DNA of 64,000 bases, from the NCBI GenBank assembly GCA_963664285.2, contig CAXXNX010000043.1, positions 1 to 64,000 on the forward strand, written 5' to 3'. The position numbers were made by a program, and so were the translations under genes. Shown here piece by piece: positions 9,418 to 18,072 of this stretch. A model generated the notes under the pieces. That model saw only the letters and a program-made list of their open reading frames with translations. It ran no database searches and was not told where the DNA came from. How positions within the stretch are numbered: position 1 is the first letter of the stretch; each line of letters starts with the position of its first letter. This DNA is from JAJCYL01 sp963664285. GTDB lineage: Bacteria; Bacteroidota; Bacteroidia; Cytophagales; Cyclobacteriaceae.

Positions 9418-11644
9418 TTTTCTTCTTCATCAATAAAAGTAATAGAACTGGTAATAATGTAAGATCAACGATCAATGCTATGGCCAATGTTATTGAAATC
9501 AGTAACCCGGTATAAAATGTAGCATCAAATGATGAAAAAGTAAAAATGATGAACCCAGCGGAAAGAATAAAAGTGGTAATGATCATGGCTTTCCCAGTAG
9601 ATAAAAAGGTATGCATCAATGCTTTGGTATGATCGTGAGCCCGTTTCATTTCAAGGTTAAAGCGTGTGAGAAAATGGATGGTGTCGTCCACTGCAATGCC
9701 AAATGCGATGGCGAATATGATAGAGGTTGACAACCTCAAAGGTATCCCGAAAAAGGCCATTACTGCAGCCAGGAAAAGAAGAGGTAAAATGTTGGGGAGA
9801 AGTGCTATCAGGATCATTTTCAATGAACGAAAAAGTAGTGACATGATCAATGCAACTACTGCCATGGCGAGTGCCAAACCGAAGATAATGTTTTCCACCA
9901 GGGCTTCGGTTGTAAGATCGAAGAGATAAGAGGTACCTGTAAACTTAAAACCTATTAGATCATTGTTGATGTTACTGGATACATATTGTTCAAAATCTTG
10001 CTGGTTCTTAAGACCAGCTTTGCTACCCAGGTCTTGTCCAAAACCAGTAATGCGCCCACCTTGTTGGTCATCGGTAATCAGTATTATCGGAAAATGATGT
10101 GCTAATTGAGGAAATTGTCTGGCTATTTTAGCTTCATCCTGGCTATCTGGCAGATGGTAATAGTTCGCCTGCCCGCCATGGTTGGCCATATTTAGGGTCT
10201 TCACCATATCAGCTGGTGAAATGATGTTGGGAAATGGTACACCAAGATATGAGGTCACTTTATCCACCGCTTTTATGACATCCGGAGACAACATATCTTG
10301 CTCGGGGTCATTAACAGTAATGCTCACTTCCAGTGGTTTCGAGCCTCCGAAATGCTGGTCAAAAAACGCAAAATCATAAGTTACTGGATGATCCCTTGGG
10401 AAATCGGCAATTAGCGGCGTGTCCACTACCAGTAGCTTCAGACCTGCAAAGGCAATCAACGTCAGTATACCATAGACAACCAGCACCTGCTTACTATGAC
10501 GAAGCGTAACGAGAAAGAACTTTCCCAACACATAGTTCCAAATAGGGTAGTACGTGGAGGGTTTAGGCGCTCTGCTTAGTGTGGCCGTGGCAGACAACAG
10601 GCTAAATGTGACAGCATAGGTAATCATTACACCTATAGAAGTATAGATCCCGAGATTTCTCACTGGTATGGAATCGGTAATCGCCAAAGAAGCAAATCCA
10701 ATTGCCGTAGTGATCGAAGTAAGAAAAGTGGCCATTCCGACTTCCTTTAGGGTCAGTCTCACCGCTTCCAATTTGTCATGACCCCTGGCAGTTAGGTCGA
10801 AATAGCGGGTGAGAAAATGGGTAATGTCTGACATAGCTGTTACCAACAAGATGGTAGGAAGCATTGACGAAAGAATGTCAACGGCCTGATTGGCTATAAC
10901 CAAAACACTGAGACTGATAGCGATGGACAACCCAATCATTACAAGCGGAATGATCACCCATTTGAGGTGCCCAAACAACAGAAAAAGGATGCTAATGATC
11001 AATACGATTGATATGGTAAGAAAGGTCGAGAAATTCTCCCGAATCAATTGAACAAAGATTGATTGCGCCTGAATTCGTCCGGCAACATGAAAATTACTAA
11101 AAGCGAAGTCACCTACTACTTGGCTGATAGCTTCACTTAATTCAGCCTCAAGCGTCTTGTCATTGTAGCGCTCATGATAAACGATAAAGGCCAGTGCTCC
11201 AATCTCACTATTGATTAGCTTTTCCGCAAGGTTTGGATGACTGCTCAGTTGAAGGCTGTCTTGTATCAGCCGGTTTCTATCATCTTTGTGCAGGTAGGGG
11301 ACCAGTACAGTTCCGAGGGGAGATTGAATGATCTTTTGGGCTGAGAGTGGAGACAGTATTTGTGTCACACCCTCCAAAGCACTGATATGTCTGATCATGG
11401 AATCTGCCTTATGGAGAAAGGACGGATTAAAAATCCCGTTCGAATGCTCAACTGCGATGAGCAGGTAGTCGTTATCATGACCGAATTCTGCTATATGGTC
11501 CTGGTAAGCCAGCCAGTCGGGGTCATTCTTCTCAAAAAAGTTTTCAAAATCATAATTGAATTGCAAACCCGGCAGTTGCAGGATACTTGTCAGACTGACA
11601 GCCACAACCAGGGCAATAATCCAATAAGCTTTTTTGATGGTCAC
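9398..11644 (-). CDS. RND-superfamily (MMPL-type) exporter
   Basis: 748-residue inner-membrane transporter with the duplicated layout of the MMPL/HpnN-like branch. It has an N-terminal helix (residues 6-26), a periplasmic domain (to about 200), five helices (about 210-350), a connecting helix near 385, a second periplasmic domain and a second five-helix set ending at the C-terminus. Conserved intramembrane acidic signatures are visible: TAMSDITHFLTRYFD in the first half and GIAVDDTIHFLTRF in the second. These relatives export lipids or hydrophobic molecules using the proton gradient and need no periplasmic adaptor. It overlaps the GH113-like gene downstream. The cargo is unknown; coupling to glycan or lipid export is speculation from context. 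Confidence 0.85.
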   Translation of the reverse strand: MTIKKAYWIIALVVAVSLTSILQLPGLQFNYDFENFFEKNDPDWLAYQDHIAEFGHDNDYLLIAVEHSNGIFNPSFLHKADSMIRHISALEGVTQILSPLSAQKIIQSPLGTVLVPYLHKDDRNRLIQDSLQLSSHPNLAEKLINSEIGALAFIVYHERYNDKTLEAELSEAISQVVGDFAFSNFHVAGRIQAQSIFVQLIRENFSTFLTISIVLIISILFLLFGHLKWVIIPLVMIGLSIAISLSVLVIANQAVDILSSMLPTILLVTAMSDITHFLTRYFDLTARGHDKLEAVRLTLKEVGMATFLTSITTAIGFASLAITDSIPVRNLGIYTSIGVMITYAVTFSLLSATATLSRAPKPSTYYPIWNYVLGKFFLVTLRHSKQVLVVYGILTLIAFAGLKLLVVDTPLIADFPRDHPVTYDFAFFDQHFGGSKPLEVSITVNDPEQDMLSPDVIKAVDKVTSYLGVPFPNIISPADMVKTLNMANHGGQANYYHLPDSQDEAKIARQFPQLAHHFPIILITDDQQGGRITGFGQDLGSKAGLKNQQDFEQYVSSNINNDLIGFKFTGTSYLFDLTTEALVENIIFGLALAMAVVALIMSLLFRSLKMILIALLPNILPLLFLAAVMAFFGIPLRLSTSIIFAIAFGIAVDDTIHFLTRFNLEMKRAHDHTKALMHTFLSTGKAMIITTFILSAGFIIFTFSSFDATFYTGLLISITLAIALIVDLTLLPVLLLLLMKKKNVRPVQ

Positions 11645-11964
11645 TAAGCCAAATACGTAAATTATCGAAAGCCATCCAAGCAGAACTCTAAGATCAATCG
11701 TTTTTGGAATCCAAGAACCAAAATTTACTCTTATATGGGAAGCATAGCCGCCTGCCTAAGAGAACCGGTCTATACTATATGACCATCTTGACTAATCCCG
11801 TAATGATGAGAGTATTATGGAAATTGAGATAAGTGATACTAACCCCGAGGGGGTGATATTATGTACATCTTGAACAAAAAGCGTTCATCATAAGGAATTC
11901 AGGCTCTTTAGGTTGAACGGCTAGGTGGCACACGGACCGAAAAACTCAAAACCCAGAAATAATT
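11645..11964. other. gene-free stretch
   Basis: About 320 bp between the exporter start and the end of a broken secreted gene, both on the reverse strand. The exporter promoter is expected at its left edge. I see no ORF, RNA or repeat that I can support. Confidence 0.45.
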
Positions 11965-12405
11965 CTATTTCAGAATACCTGCGATTTTCCCGATACCAAT
12001 TTGTTTCGCAATGCCAGTCACCTCGCTTTCACTATCAAAACCATCATACTTAATGCTGAACAATGATTGATCGATTGGTATTTGCAACTCATAATACAAA
12101 GGGTCATTTTCGTCCTTTTGAAGCATCCCCTTATATGAATCAATCTTAATCACTTTCTGATTACCACCAGCCATACTGGCAAAAAGTGGATTAGTTAGAA
12201 ATCCACTCAAGGCAGAAAGGAGCGGCGAATCGGTAACCAGCTCAACCCGAACTGACTTTGTTTCGCCGGGGTAACTGCGGTTCACAAAAACACCTGTTAG
12301 TCCAGAACTACCCGCGACCTCATCACCATTTTCATCATAGCTAATACCAGCTAGTTCGGTAGGAAGCATCTTAACCCGAAAAATTCATAGTAGACAATAA
12401 AAAAC

Positions 12406-12465
12406 AGGCATAAATTGCTTATATTGAGATAGTTAGACAACAAAATAAGCAATTAATTTATGCCT
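12406..12465 (+). promoter_or_regulatory. start-codon-sequestering hairpin in the IS leader
   Basis: Arm AGGCATAAATTGCTTAT (12406-12422) pairs with ATAAGCAA (12445-12452) plus TTTATGCCT (12457-12465), giving 17 base pairs with a 4-nt TTAA bulge and a 22-nt loop. The transposase ATG (12460-12462) lies in the right arm. An RNA that begins upstream of the element contains both arms and would hide the start codon. An RNA starting inside the loop would contain only the right arm and be translatable. The same sequence is present in every copy that retains the left end. The pairing is seen directly; the regulatory role is inferred by analogy with IS10 and IS50. Confidence 0.7.
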
Positions 12466-13776
12466 AAATATAAGGAAAAAGATACCGTATTTTATCGAGG
12501 AAAACAAGCTTTTAAATTTGATTTTTCAGCATCAGCGATTAGCTCAGACGGAGCGATATTGTTAAGTGAAAAAGTAGAGAGAAAGACTGGTCTATTAAAA
12601 AGCTTCGCCGCACTGATTCCTGACTATCGAAACCCCTTTTTTATCGAATACACTTATGAAGAAATGCTTCGCCAACGGGTGTTTTTAATGATGCAGGGCT
12701 ATCAGGATTGCAATGACGAACAAAAACTCCGAGAGGATCCGGTGATCCGTAAAGTACTAGATAGCGGATTATGTTCCCAGCCTACTTTAAGTCGATTTGA
12801 AAACAAGGCCGATCGGAGTCTGATCTACCAGATGAGTCAATGGTTTGTAGACCGTTATGTAGAGGAGTTGAAAGAGAAGACTGGTCAAATCATCATTGAT
12901 GTAGATGGTACCGATGACCCTACTCATGGATCCCAACAACTCAGTTTGTATAATGGCTATTATGGACAGACTATGTACCATGAGTTGTTCTTTAAGGACG
13001 GGAACACCGGTCAGGTCATTTTACCAGTACTACGTCCGGGCAATTGTCACTCCAACAAATGGTTTGTGGCCTTATTGAAAAGGATTGTCATTAAAATCAG
13101 AAAAAAACTGCCCTCAGTAAAGATCCTTATTCGAGCGGATAGTGGCTTTTCAGGAGCATCTTTTTATCGGATAGCTAAGCAGTTTGACCTTCAATTTTGT
13201 TTAGGTATTAGTAGTAATGAAGTTTTAAAGACTTTTACCAAACAGACTATCATTGAAGTAAAAAAGGAATATGCTTCAAAAATCATCAAACATCAAGAGT
13301 TTGTTGGCCCGTTTACTTACCAGGCCAAAAGCTGGGATCGTTCTGAAAAGCTGTACGCCAAAGTGGAGTCTACCGGAAAAGGAATGAATGTCCGTTACTT
13401 TGTGAGCAACTTTGAAGCGATGACCGCTCAACAGATTTACTTTGATTTTTATGTCAAGCGAGGTGATGCCAGTGAAAATCGAATAAAGGAACTCAAAAAC
13501 ATGACTTATTCCGACCGGCTTTCCTGTCATCGCTACTGGGCCAATTTCATGCGTTTAATCATCGCTACCCTCTGTTATGAAATGTTCCGGCAGATTAAAT
13601 TATTAATTGCCAAAACAAAACACCACTTTGCTAAACGATGGCAAGTGGACAATATCCGGCTTTACCTGATGAAGGTTGGGGCGTGCCTGAAAGAAAGGAA
13701 AAGATCATTGACAATACAATTCTCAAGAGCCTTTAGATATCAATACCTGCTGGGCGATTTGCTTACGGTGAACTGA
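12460..13776 (+). CDS. IS1380-family transposase, copy 3
   Basis: Intact 438-residue DDE transposase. Catalytic residues read from the sequence: Asp147 or Asp149 in IIDVDGTDDPTHG, Asp227 in LIRADSGFSG, and Glu339 in the block Y-V-K-R-G-D-A-S-E-N-R-I-K-E. The C-terminal 90 residues are basic (for example ACLKERKRS), as is usual for DNA-contacting tails in this family. It differs from other copies at residue 3 (Lys instead of Glu). Two short frames on the opposite strand recur in every copy and are shadows. The stop codon is embedded in the small hairpin AACTGA-CCGA-TCAGTT. Confidence 0.95.
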   Translation: MPKYKEKDTVFYRGKQAFKFDFSASAISSDGAILLSEKVERKTGLLKSFAALIPDYRNPFFIEYTYEEMLRQRVFLMMQGYQDCNDEQKLREDPVIRKVLDSGLCSQPTLSRFENKADRSLIYQMSQWFVDRYVEELKEKTGQIIIDVDGTDDPTHGSQQLSLYNGYYGQTMYHELFFKDGNTGQVILPVLRPGNCHSNKWFVALLKRIVIKIRKKLPSVKILIRADSGFSGASFYRIAKQFDLQFCLGISSNEVLKTFTKQTIIEVKKEYASKIIKHQEFVGPFTYQAKSWDRSEKLYAKVESTGKGMNVRYFVSNFEAMTAQQIYFDFYVKRGDASENRIKELKNMTYSDRLSCHRYWANFMRLIIATLCYEMFRQIKLLIAKTKHHFAKRWQVDNIRLYLMKVGACLKERKRSLTIQFSRAFRYQYLLGDLLTVN

Positions 13777-13804
13777 CCGATCAGTTAAACAGTTTAGTTT
13801 AATC

Positions 13805-13829
13805 AAAAAAATGTTCTTCCATAAGAACA
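13805..13829 (-). terminator. inward-facing terminator in the IS right tail
   Basis: Perfect 7-bp hairpin TGTTCTT-CCAT-AAGAACA (13812-13829). On the reverse strand it is followed directly by seven T (13805-13811 read in reverse), a textbook intrinsic terminator. It faces inward from the right end, so it would stop transcription entering the element before it runs antisense through the transposase. It is present in all copies with an intact right tail. Confidence 0.7.
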
Positions 13830-14199
13830 CAATAGAGCTTTGACTGAAAATTGAAAAATTCTAACAAAAAAACGCTCTAATGTCCTTTGAAATCCAGAAA
13901 CCTGGTTGATCTTCAAATTAATACATACACTCCAATCAAAAATAGTTAGCAACCCATTATTAATCCCAAAATTGGTGGCCTATGAATAATGCGGGTTAAG
14001 GATTTCTTGTCCTACCAGGATGTCCAGCTCAGTCAATGATTGCTGAAGAGAAAACCGTGTGTTTTCCAGGTCCTCAGAACGATAGGCTGAAGCAGCTTCA
14101 TCAAGTTTCGTATTTACATCCTGCGATTTAGCCTGGTAAACCGCGAAAATGATAATTATAAATGCAATGAATTTCATTCTTAATTTTTTTAAGACTAAA

Positions 14200-14983
14200 T
14201 CAATTTTCACCGAGTAAAGACTTGATCTCAGCCAGGTCAAAATTGTCTGAGGCGGATATCACGTCGTCTTCCGATTCAAAATTGACACATTTCAAAACAA
14301 ATAGCGTCGACTGACCCAATGGCACACTCAGTTGATATCCCGAGTAATCGGCATATTGGATTAAAGCCTTGTTGCCCTGAACAGTGATTCGCTTGTATTG
14401 GGTCCCTTCTGATTGCCCGGTCTGTGAGTACGCAGGATTGGTGAGATAAAGGTTGACGCTGGAAACCATTACCGAATTGTTATTGATAAGCACTTCTACT
14501 TTCCGGTCACCGTTTGCGTAGTAACGGCCAATATTCAATCCGACAAATCCCACACCCGACGTTACGATCTGATCCCGGTCTTCATTATAATCCAACCCTG
14601 AAACTGACGTTGGAAAAGTCTCCAAAACCTGTTCACCAATTTGCAATTCAACGCCACGCATAGCTTCCTGGATGGCAAATCTCACCTGGCTGTAGCTTTT
14701 TGTTTCCAGGGATGAGCGGGGCGTCAGCAATATTAGCCATTACATCTGGCGGAGCAAGTTTTAAGCCGCCACCGCGTTTGTTTTGAGCATTCGAAGAACT
14801 GGATGGGTTGGAAGAATTTGAGCTAGCATCAACAGGATTATTTTTTTTCTCCTCTTCACCAACCCCAATTTCCTTCAATAATCCTTTATTCGCCTTTTGT
14901 TTTAGTTTTTTCAGAAATTGTGCTTCGCATTCTATTGAAGTAAGGCCTAAGAGTATGGCAAATAATGTAATATAACGGACCAT
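14200..14983 (-). pseudogene. secreted paralogue A, frameshifted
   Basis: Starts MVRYITLFAILLGLTSIECEAQ, a signal peptide, followed by a Lys-rich stretch, a Ser/Asn-rich low-complexity linker (SSNSSNPSSSSN) and a C-terminal module of about 170 residues. The module (VLETFPTSVSGLDYNEDRD, LYLTNPAYSQTG) aligns along its length with the neighbouring downstream gene. Near 14705 the reading frame changes: one frame reads to DAPLIPGNKK and continues out of frame, while SYSQVRFAIQEAMRG continues in the next frame. A single-base change is enough to explain it. No recognised domain. Without the frameshift the protein would be about 250 residues. Confidence 0.7.
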
Positions 14984-15105
14984 GTCTGTATAATTTTTCT
15001 TTGATCAAATATAGCTTGTTTAAGATGGAATGAAAATAACAATACTTGTTAGATACCACAAATTAAAAAAAAGTGTATTGGGTCAAGTACCTATCCATTT
15101 TGAAT

Positions 15106-15113
15106 TAATTTTG
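15106..15113 (+). promoter_or_regulatory. candidate -7 promoter element for thyA operon
   Basis: TAATTTTG matches the Bacteroidota -7 consensus TAnnTTTG and lies 25 bp before the thyA start, in the only intergenic region ahead of a four-gene run. A convincing -33 TTTG at the usual spacing is not visible, so this is tentative. Confidence 0.4.
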
Positions 15114-15137
15114 AAGCCAATCCATAACTCCTGATAA

Positions 15138-15932
15138 ATGAGGCAATACCTTGATTTGATGCAACATATTCTTGATAGCGGTGTGGAAAAGACGGACCGA
15201 ACCGGTACAGGTACCAAGAGCGTTTTTGGTTACCAGATGCGATTTGACCTATCGGAGGGATTTCCGCTATTAACTACTAAAAAACTGCATCTTCGATCCA
15301 TCATATATGAGCTTCTGTGGTTCCTGAAGGGAGAAACCAATATTCAATACTTAAAGGAGAATGGGGTATCCATATGGGATGAATGGGCTGATGGGGAGGG
15401 TAACCTCGGACCCGTTTATGGTTCGCAATGGCGAAGCTGGCCAGCCTCTGATGGTCGGTCTATTGATCAAATCACCCAGGCCGTTGATCAGATAAAAAAT
15501 AATCCCGATTCCAGGCGTATCATTGTCAGCGCCTGGAACGTTGGTCAGTTACATGAAATGGCCCTCCCGCCGTGCCACGCATTTTTTCAATTTTATATAG
15601 CCGATGGAAAATTATCGTGCCAACTGTATCAAAGAAGTGCTGACGTTTTTTTGGGTGTCCCTTTCAATATTGCCTCTTATGCATTGCTTCTCAGGATGAT
15701 GGCCCAGGTATGTAACCTCGAAGCGGGTGAGTTCGTCCATACCCTGGGTGATGCCCACTTATATTCCAACCACATGGAACAGACAGAATTGCAATTGAGA
15801 CGCGAAACCGGACCACTACCTCAAATGATCATTAATCCGGCAGTCAAAGATATTTTGCAATTCAAATTTGACGACTTCGAGTTGGTCAATTACCACCCCC
15901 AATCACATATCAAGGCACCTGTAGCCGTTTGA
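15138..15932 (+). CDS. thyA: thymidylate synthase
   Basis: 264-residue ThyA, the normal length of this enzyme. It makes dTMP from dUMP using methylene-tetrahydrofolate in the cytosol. The catalytic Cys is in ALPPCHAFFQFY at residue 146. Other family signatures are DRTGTGTKSVFG near 20, the Arg pair in PDSRRIIVSAWN (dUMP phosphate binding), QLYQRSADVFLGVPFNIASYA and HTLGDAHLYSNH. It is intact and is the first gene of a tight co-directional run (10, 3 and -1 bp gaps). The usual downstream folA is missing and sdaAB follows instead. Confidence 0.98.
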   Translation: MRQYLDLMQHILDSGVEKTDRTGTGTKSVFGYQMRFDLSEGFPLLTTKKLHLRSIIYELLWFLKGETNIQYLKENGVSIWDEWADGEGNLGPVYGSQWRSWPASDGRSIDQITQAVDQIKNNPDSRRIIVSAWNVGQLHEMALPPCHAFFQFYIADGKLSCQLYQRSADVFLGVPFNIASYALLLRMMAQVCNLEAGEFVHTLGDAHLYSNHMEQTELQLRRETGPLPQMIINPAVKDILQFKFDDFELVNYHPQSHIKAPVAV

Positions 15933-15942
15933 TTAAAAGTTT

Positions 15943-16620
15943 ATGAACGAGAAGAGCAGTGTATTTGATATGATCGGACCCCTAATGATTGGCCCGTCAA
16001 GCTCACATACTGCTGGTGTTGTACGCATTGGCAGGGTGGGGCTCCCCATACTTGGTGGCATTCCTGAAAAGGCCGAGGTAACTTTTTACGATTCATTCGC
16101 CAAAACATATGAAGGCCATAGCAGTGACCGGGCAATACTGGCCGGCCTCATGGATTTAAGAACTGATGACAGCCGCATCAAGACAGCATTGGAACTGGCA
16201 GAAAAGCAAAACATAGATTACAAATTTAAGTCTGTAGGTAATGCGTCCACAATGCATCCCAATACCGTTAATTTGCATTTGTTCGCGAAAGGTCATTCTG
16301 TAACGGTAACCGGAGAAAGCAGGGGAGGGGGTTTGATCAGGATATCGGAGGTTAATGGTTTCGAATCCGGGTTTAGCGCTCGCTTGCACACGCTTATTAT
16401 TATAGCCGATGATGTTAAAGGTAGCATAGCCTATATATCAGATATACTAACTCATGACGACTGCAATATTGCTACAATGACCGTATCTCGAAAGGGTAAG
16501 CATGATATGGCTTGCCAGATTATCGAGATGGACAATGGTGTGCAAGCACTGACCCTGGAATATATGAAGAATCTCAAGTGGGTGAAGGAAGTAATCTACA
16601 TCCCTGATATTGACCTATGA
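15943..16620 (+). CDS. sdaAB: L-serine ammonia-lyase, beta subunit
   Basis: 225 residues with the family start SVFDMIGPLMIGPSSSHTAG, whose serine run is a hallmark of the iron-sulfur L-serine dehydratase beta chain. It is followed by the FYDSFAKTYEGHSSDRAILAG segment and a C-terminal ACT domain (about residues 147-220). The enzyme converts L-serine to pyruvate and ammonia and needs an alpha chain holding the 4Fe-4S cluster. No alpha subunit is encoded in the window, so it must be elsewhere or lost. The frame is clean and starts 10 bp after thyA. Confidence 0.93.
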   Translation: MNEKSSVFDMIGPLMIGPSSSHTAGVVRIGRVGLPILGGIPEKAEVTFYDSFAKTYEGHSSDRAILAGLMDLRTDDSRIKTALELAEKQNIDYKFKSVGNASTMHPNTVNLHLFAKGHSVTVTGESRGGGLIRISEVNGFESGFSARLHTLIIIADDVKGSIAYISDILTHDDCNIATMTVSRKGKHDMACQIIEMDNGVQALTLEYMKNLKWVKEVIYIPDIDL

Positions 16621-16623
16621 TTT

Positions 16624-18072
16624 ATGAAATATCTGATTTCCATCTTTCTATTGATCACTTTACAGGCTTTTTCACAGGAAAGTAGCCTCCGATTGTATGC
16701 ATTAGATGAATGCATTGAAATTGCCATGGAAAACAATTTGAATGTGAAGATGAGCCGTCTTGATCTTCAGACTTCTGAAATAGACTTATTTCAATCGAAG
16801 ATGAACCGGCTACCTAATCTCAACTTTAACGGTGGTTCTGGAATCAACTGGGGTCGTTCTATAGACCCAACTTCAAACGATTTTATTAACCAAAGAATTA
16901 AATTCAGTTCTCTTTCCGGTCAGAGTTCAGTAACAATTTTCAGGGGGATGCAGCTCACGAACAGCATTAAAAGAGAGCAATTGAATTATGAAGCTTCCCA
17001 AAATGATTTGGAGCGAACAGGTAATGAAGTGGCGATTAATGTCACTACTTTTTACCTCGATGTGATCTTCAATAAAGAGCTGTTACAAAATGCTCAATCT
17101 CAGATTGGGGTGACCCGCAACCAATTGGATCAAACAATAAAATTAGTGGAAGCCGGTTCTTTGCCGATCGCCAATAGATTAGAACTTGAGGCTCAATTGG
17201 CCAGTGATGAAGTGCAAATGGTTAATGCTGAAAACAACCTCAATCTTTCAATTCTTAATCTCAAACAGGCACTTCAAATACCCAGTGAACAGAATTTTGA
17301 TATTATAATACCTGATTTGGACATTGATGCCGAAGAAGAGATTTTAGTAAGTTCTGACCGCATTTATAAGGAAGCTTTAGCTCTTCAACCCGAGATTCGC
17401 AGCGCCGATCTTCAGGTGGAGAGCTCGTTAATCAATATAAGAGTGGCCCGGGGCTCGCTTTACCCCATGCTTACCCTGGACGGATCGCTAAGGACAAATT
17501 TTTCTGACGCTGCCAATCGACAACGTACCATTTTTGATGGTACCTCAACGCAAGAGGTACAAATTGGCTTTTTAGCCAATGATCCTACGCAGCGGGTAAA
17601 TGCCATTCTTGATTTTCCTAACATTGTAGATATAGATCCTGATTTTACCTTCAGAGAACAATTTGATGAAAACCTCAGTAAATCATTGTCGTTGAATCTA
17701 CAAATCCCGGTATTCAATCGTTGGAGGACCCGCAATGATATGCAGCGTGCAAGTATTTCCAATAAGCAAGCAGAGATCAGTGCAGAGCAGGTAAGGAATC
17801 AGTTAAGGCAGAAAATCGAAACAGCCCACAACAATGCGGCAGCCGCACTTAAATCCTTCCAAGCCAGTACCAGGCAAGTTCAGGCGCTCGAAAGAGCTTT
17901 TGAAAATGTTGAAAATCGTTTTAACCTGGGTGTTGCTAATTTTGTGGACTACCAGGTTGCAAGAAGTAATTTATTACAGGCCAGGTCAGATTTGACCCGG
18001 TCTAAGTACGACTACATCTTCAGATTGAAGATCCTTGATTTTTATCAGGGTAACCCACTTTCATTTGACTAA
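16624..18072 (+). CDS. TolC-family outer-membrane efflux protein
   Basis: 482 residues beginning with a signal peptide (MKYLISIFLLITLQAFSQ). Two outer-membrane efflux repeats follow, rich in heptad Leu/Ala/Gln helices (for example ALDECIEIAMENNLNVKMSR near 27 and the second repeat from about 250). Such trimers form the outer-membrane duct of tripartite efflux systems. It starts 3 bp after sdaAB and its stop codon overlaps the next gene's ATG, so it is co-translated with the HlyD-type adaptor. The inner-membrane pump that should complete the system is not present downstream. Confidence 0.92.
   Translation: MKYLISIFLLITLQAFSQESSLRLYALDECIEIAMENNLNVKMSRLDLQTSEIDLFQSKMNRLPNLNFNGGSGINWGRSIDPTSNDFINQRIKFSSLSGQSSVTIFRGMQLTNSIKREQLNYEASQNDLERTGNEVAINVTTFYLDVIFNKELLQNAQSQIGVTRNQLDQTIKLVEAGSLPIANRLELEAQLASDEVQMVNAENNLNLSILNLKQALQIPSEQNFDIIIPDLDIDAEEEILVSSDRIYKEALALQPEIRSADLQVESSLINIRVARGSLYPMLTLDGSLRTNFSDAANRQRTIFDGTSTQEVQIGFLANDPTQRVNAILDFPNIVDIDPDFTFREQFDENLSKSLSLNLQIPVFNRWRTRNDMQRASISNKQAEISAEQVRNQLRQKIETAHNNAAAALKSFQASTRQVQALERAFENVENRFNLGVANFVDYQVARSNLLQARSDLTRSKYDYIFRLKILDFYQGNPLSFD

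Larger units (their letters stand above)
12375..13995 (+). mobile_element. IS1380-like element, copy 3 (reference copy)
   Basis: Clean 1,621-bp insertion flanked by a perfect TTAA duplication (12371-12374, 13996-13999). The 16-bp terminal inverted repeats are CCCGAAAAATTCATAG and CCCGCATTATTCATAG (13 of 16 matching). Element layout: an 85-bp leader containing a large hairpin over the start codon, the transposase at element positions 86-1402, and a 219-bp non-coding tail with two hairpins. TTAA duplication, similar TIRs and the transposase sequence together place it in the IS1380 family. Pre-insertion sequence can be rebuilt exactly, so this is a simple transposition event and not a recombinant. 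Confidence 0.95.
11965..14178 (-). pseudogene. secreted paralogue B, interrupted by IS1380-like copy 3
   Basis: Removing the IS and one TTAA restores a single frame across LVGQEILKMLPTELAG. The reconstructed protein starts at MKFIAFIIIIFAVYQAKSQ, a clear signal peptide cleaved near Ala-Lys-Ser-Gln, and has about 195 residues. The body (for example PTELAGISYDENGDE and FLTNPLFASMAGG) aligns with the C-terminal module of the gene immediately upstream, so the two are tandem paralogues. No known domain is recognised. Its start is 22 bp after the stop of the upstream paralogue, suggesting one transcript. Apart from the IS the reading frame is clean, so this insertion is probably recent. Confidence 0.78.
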
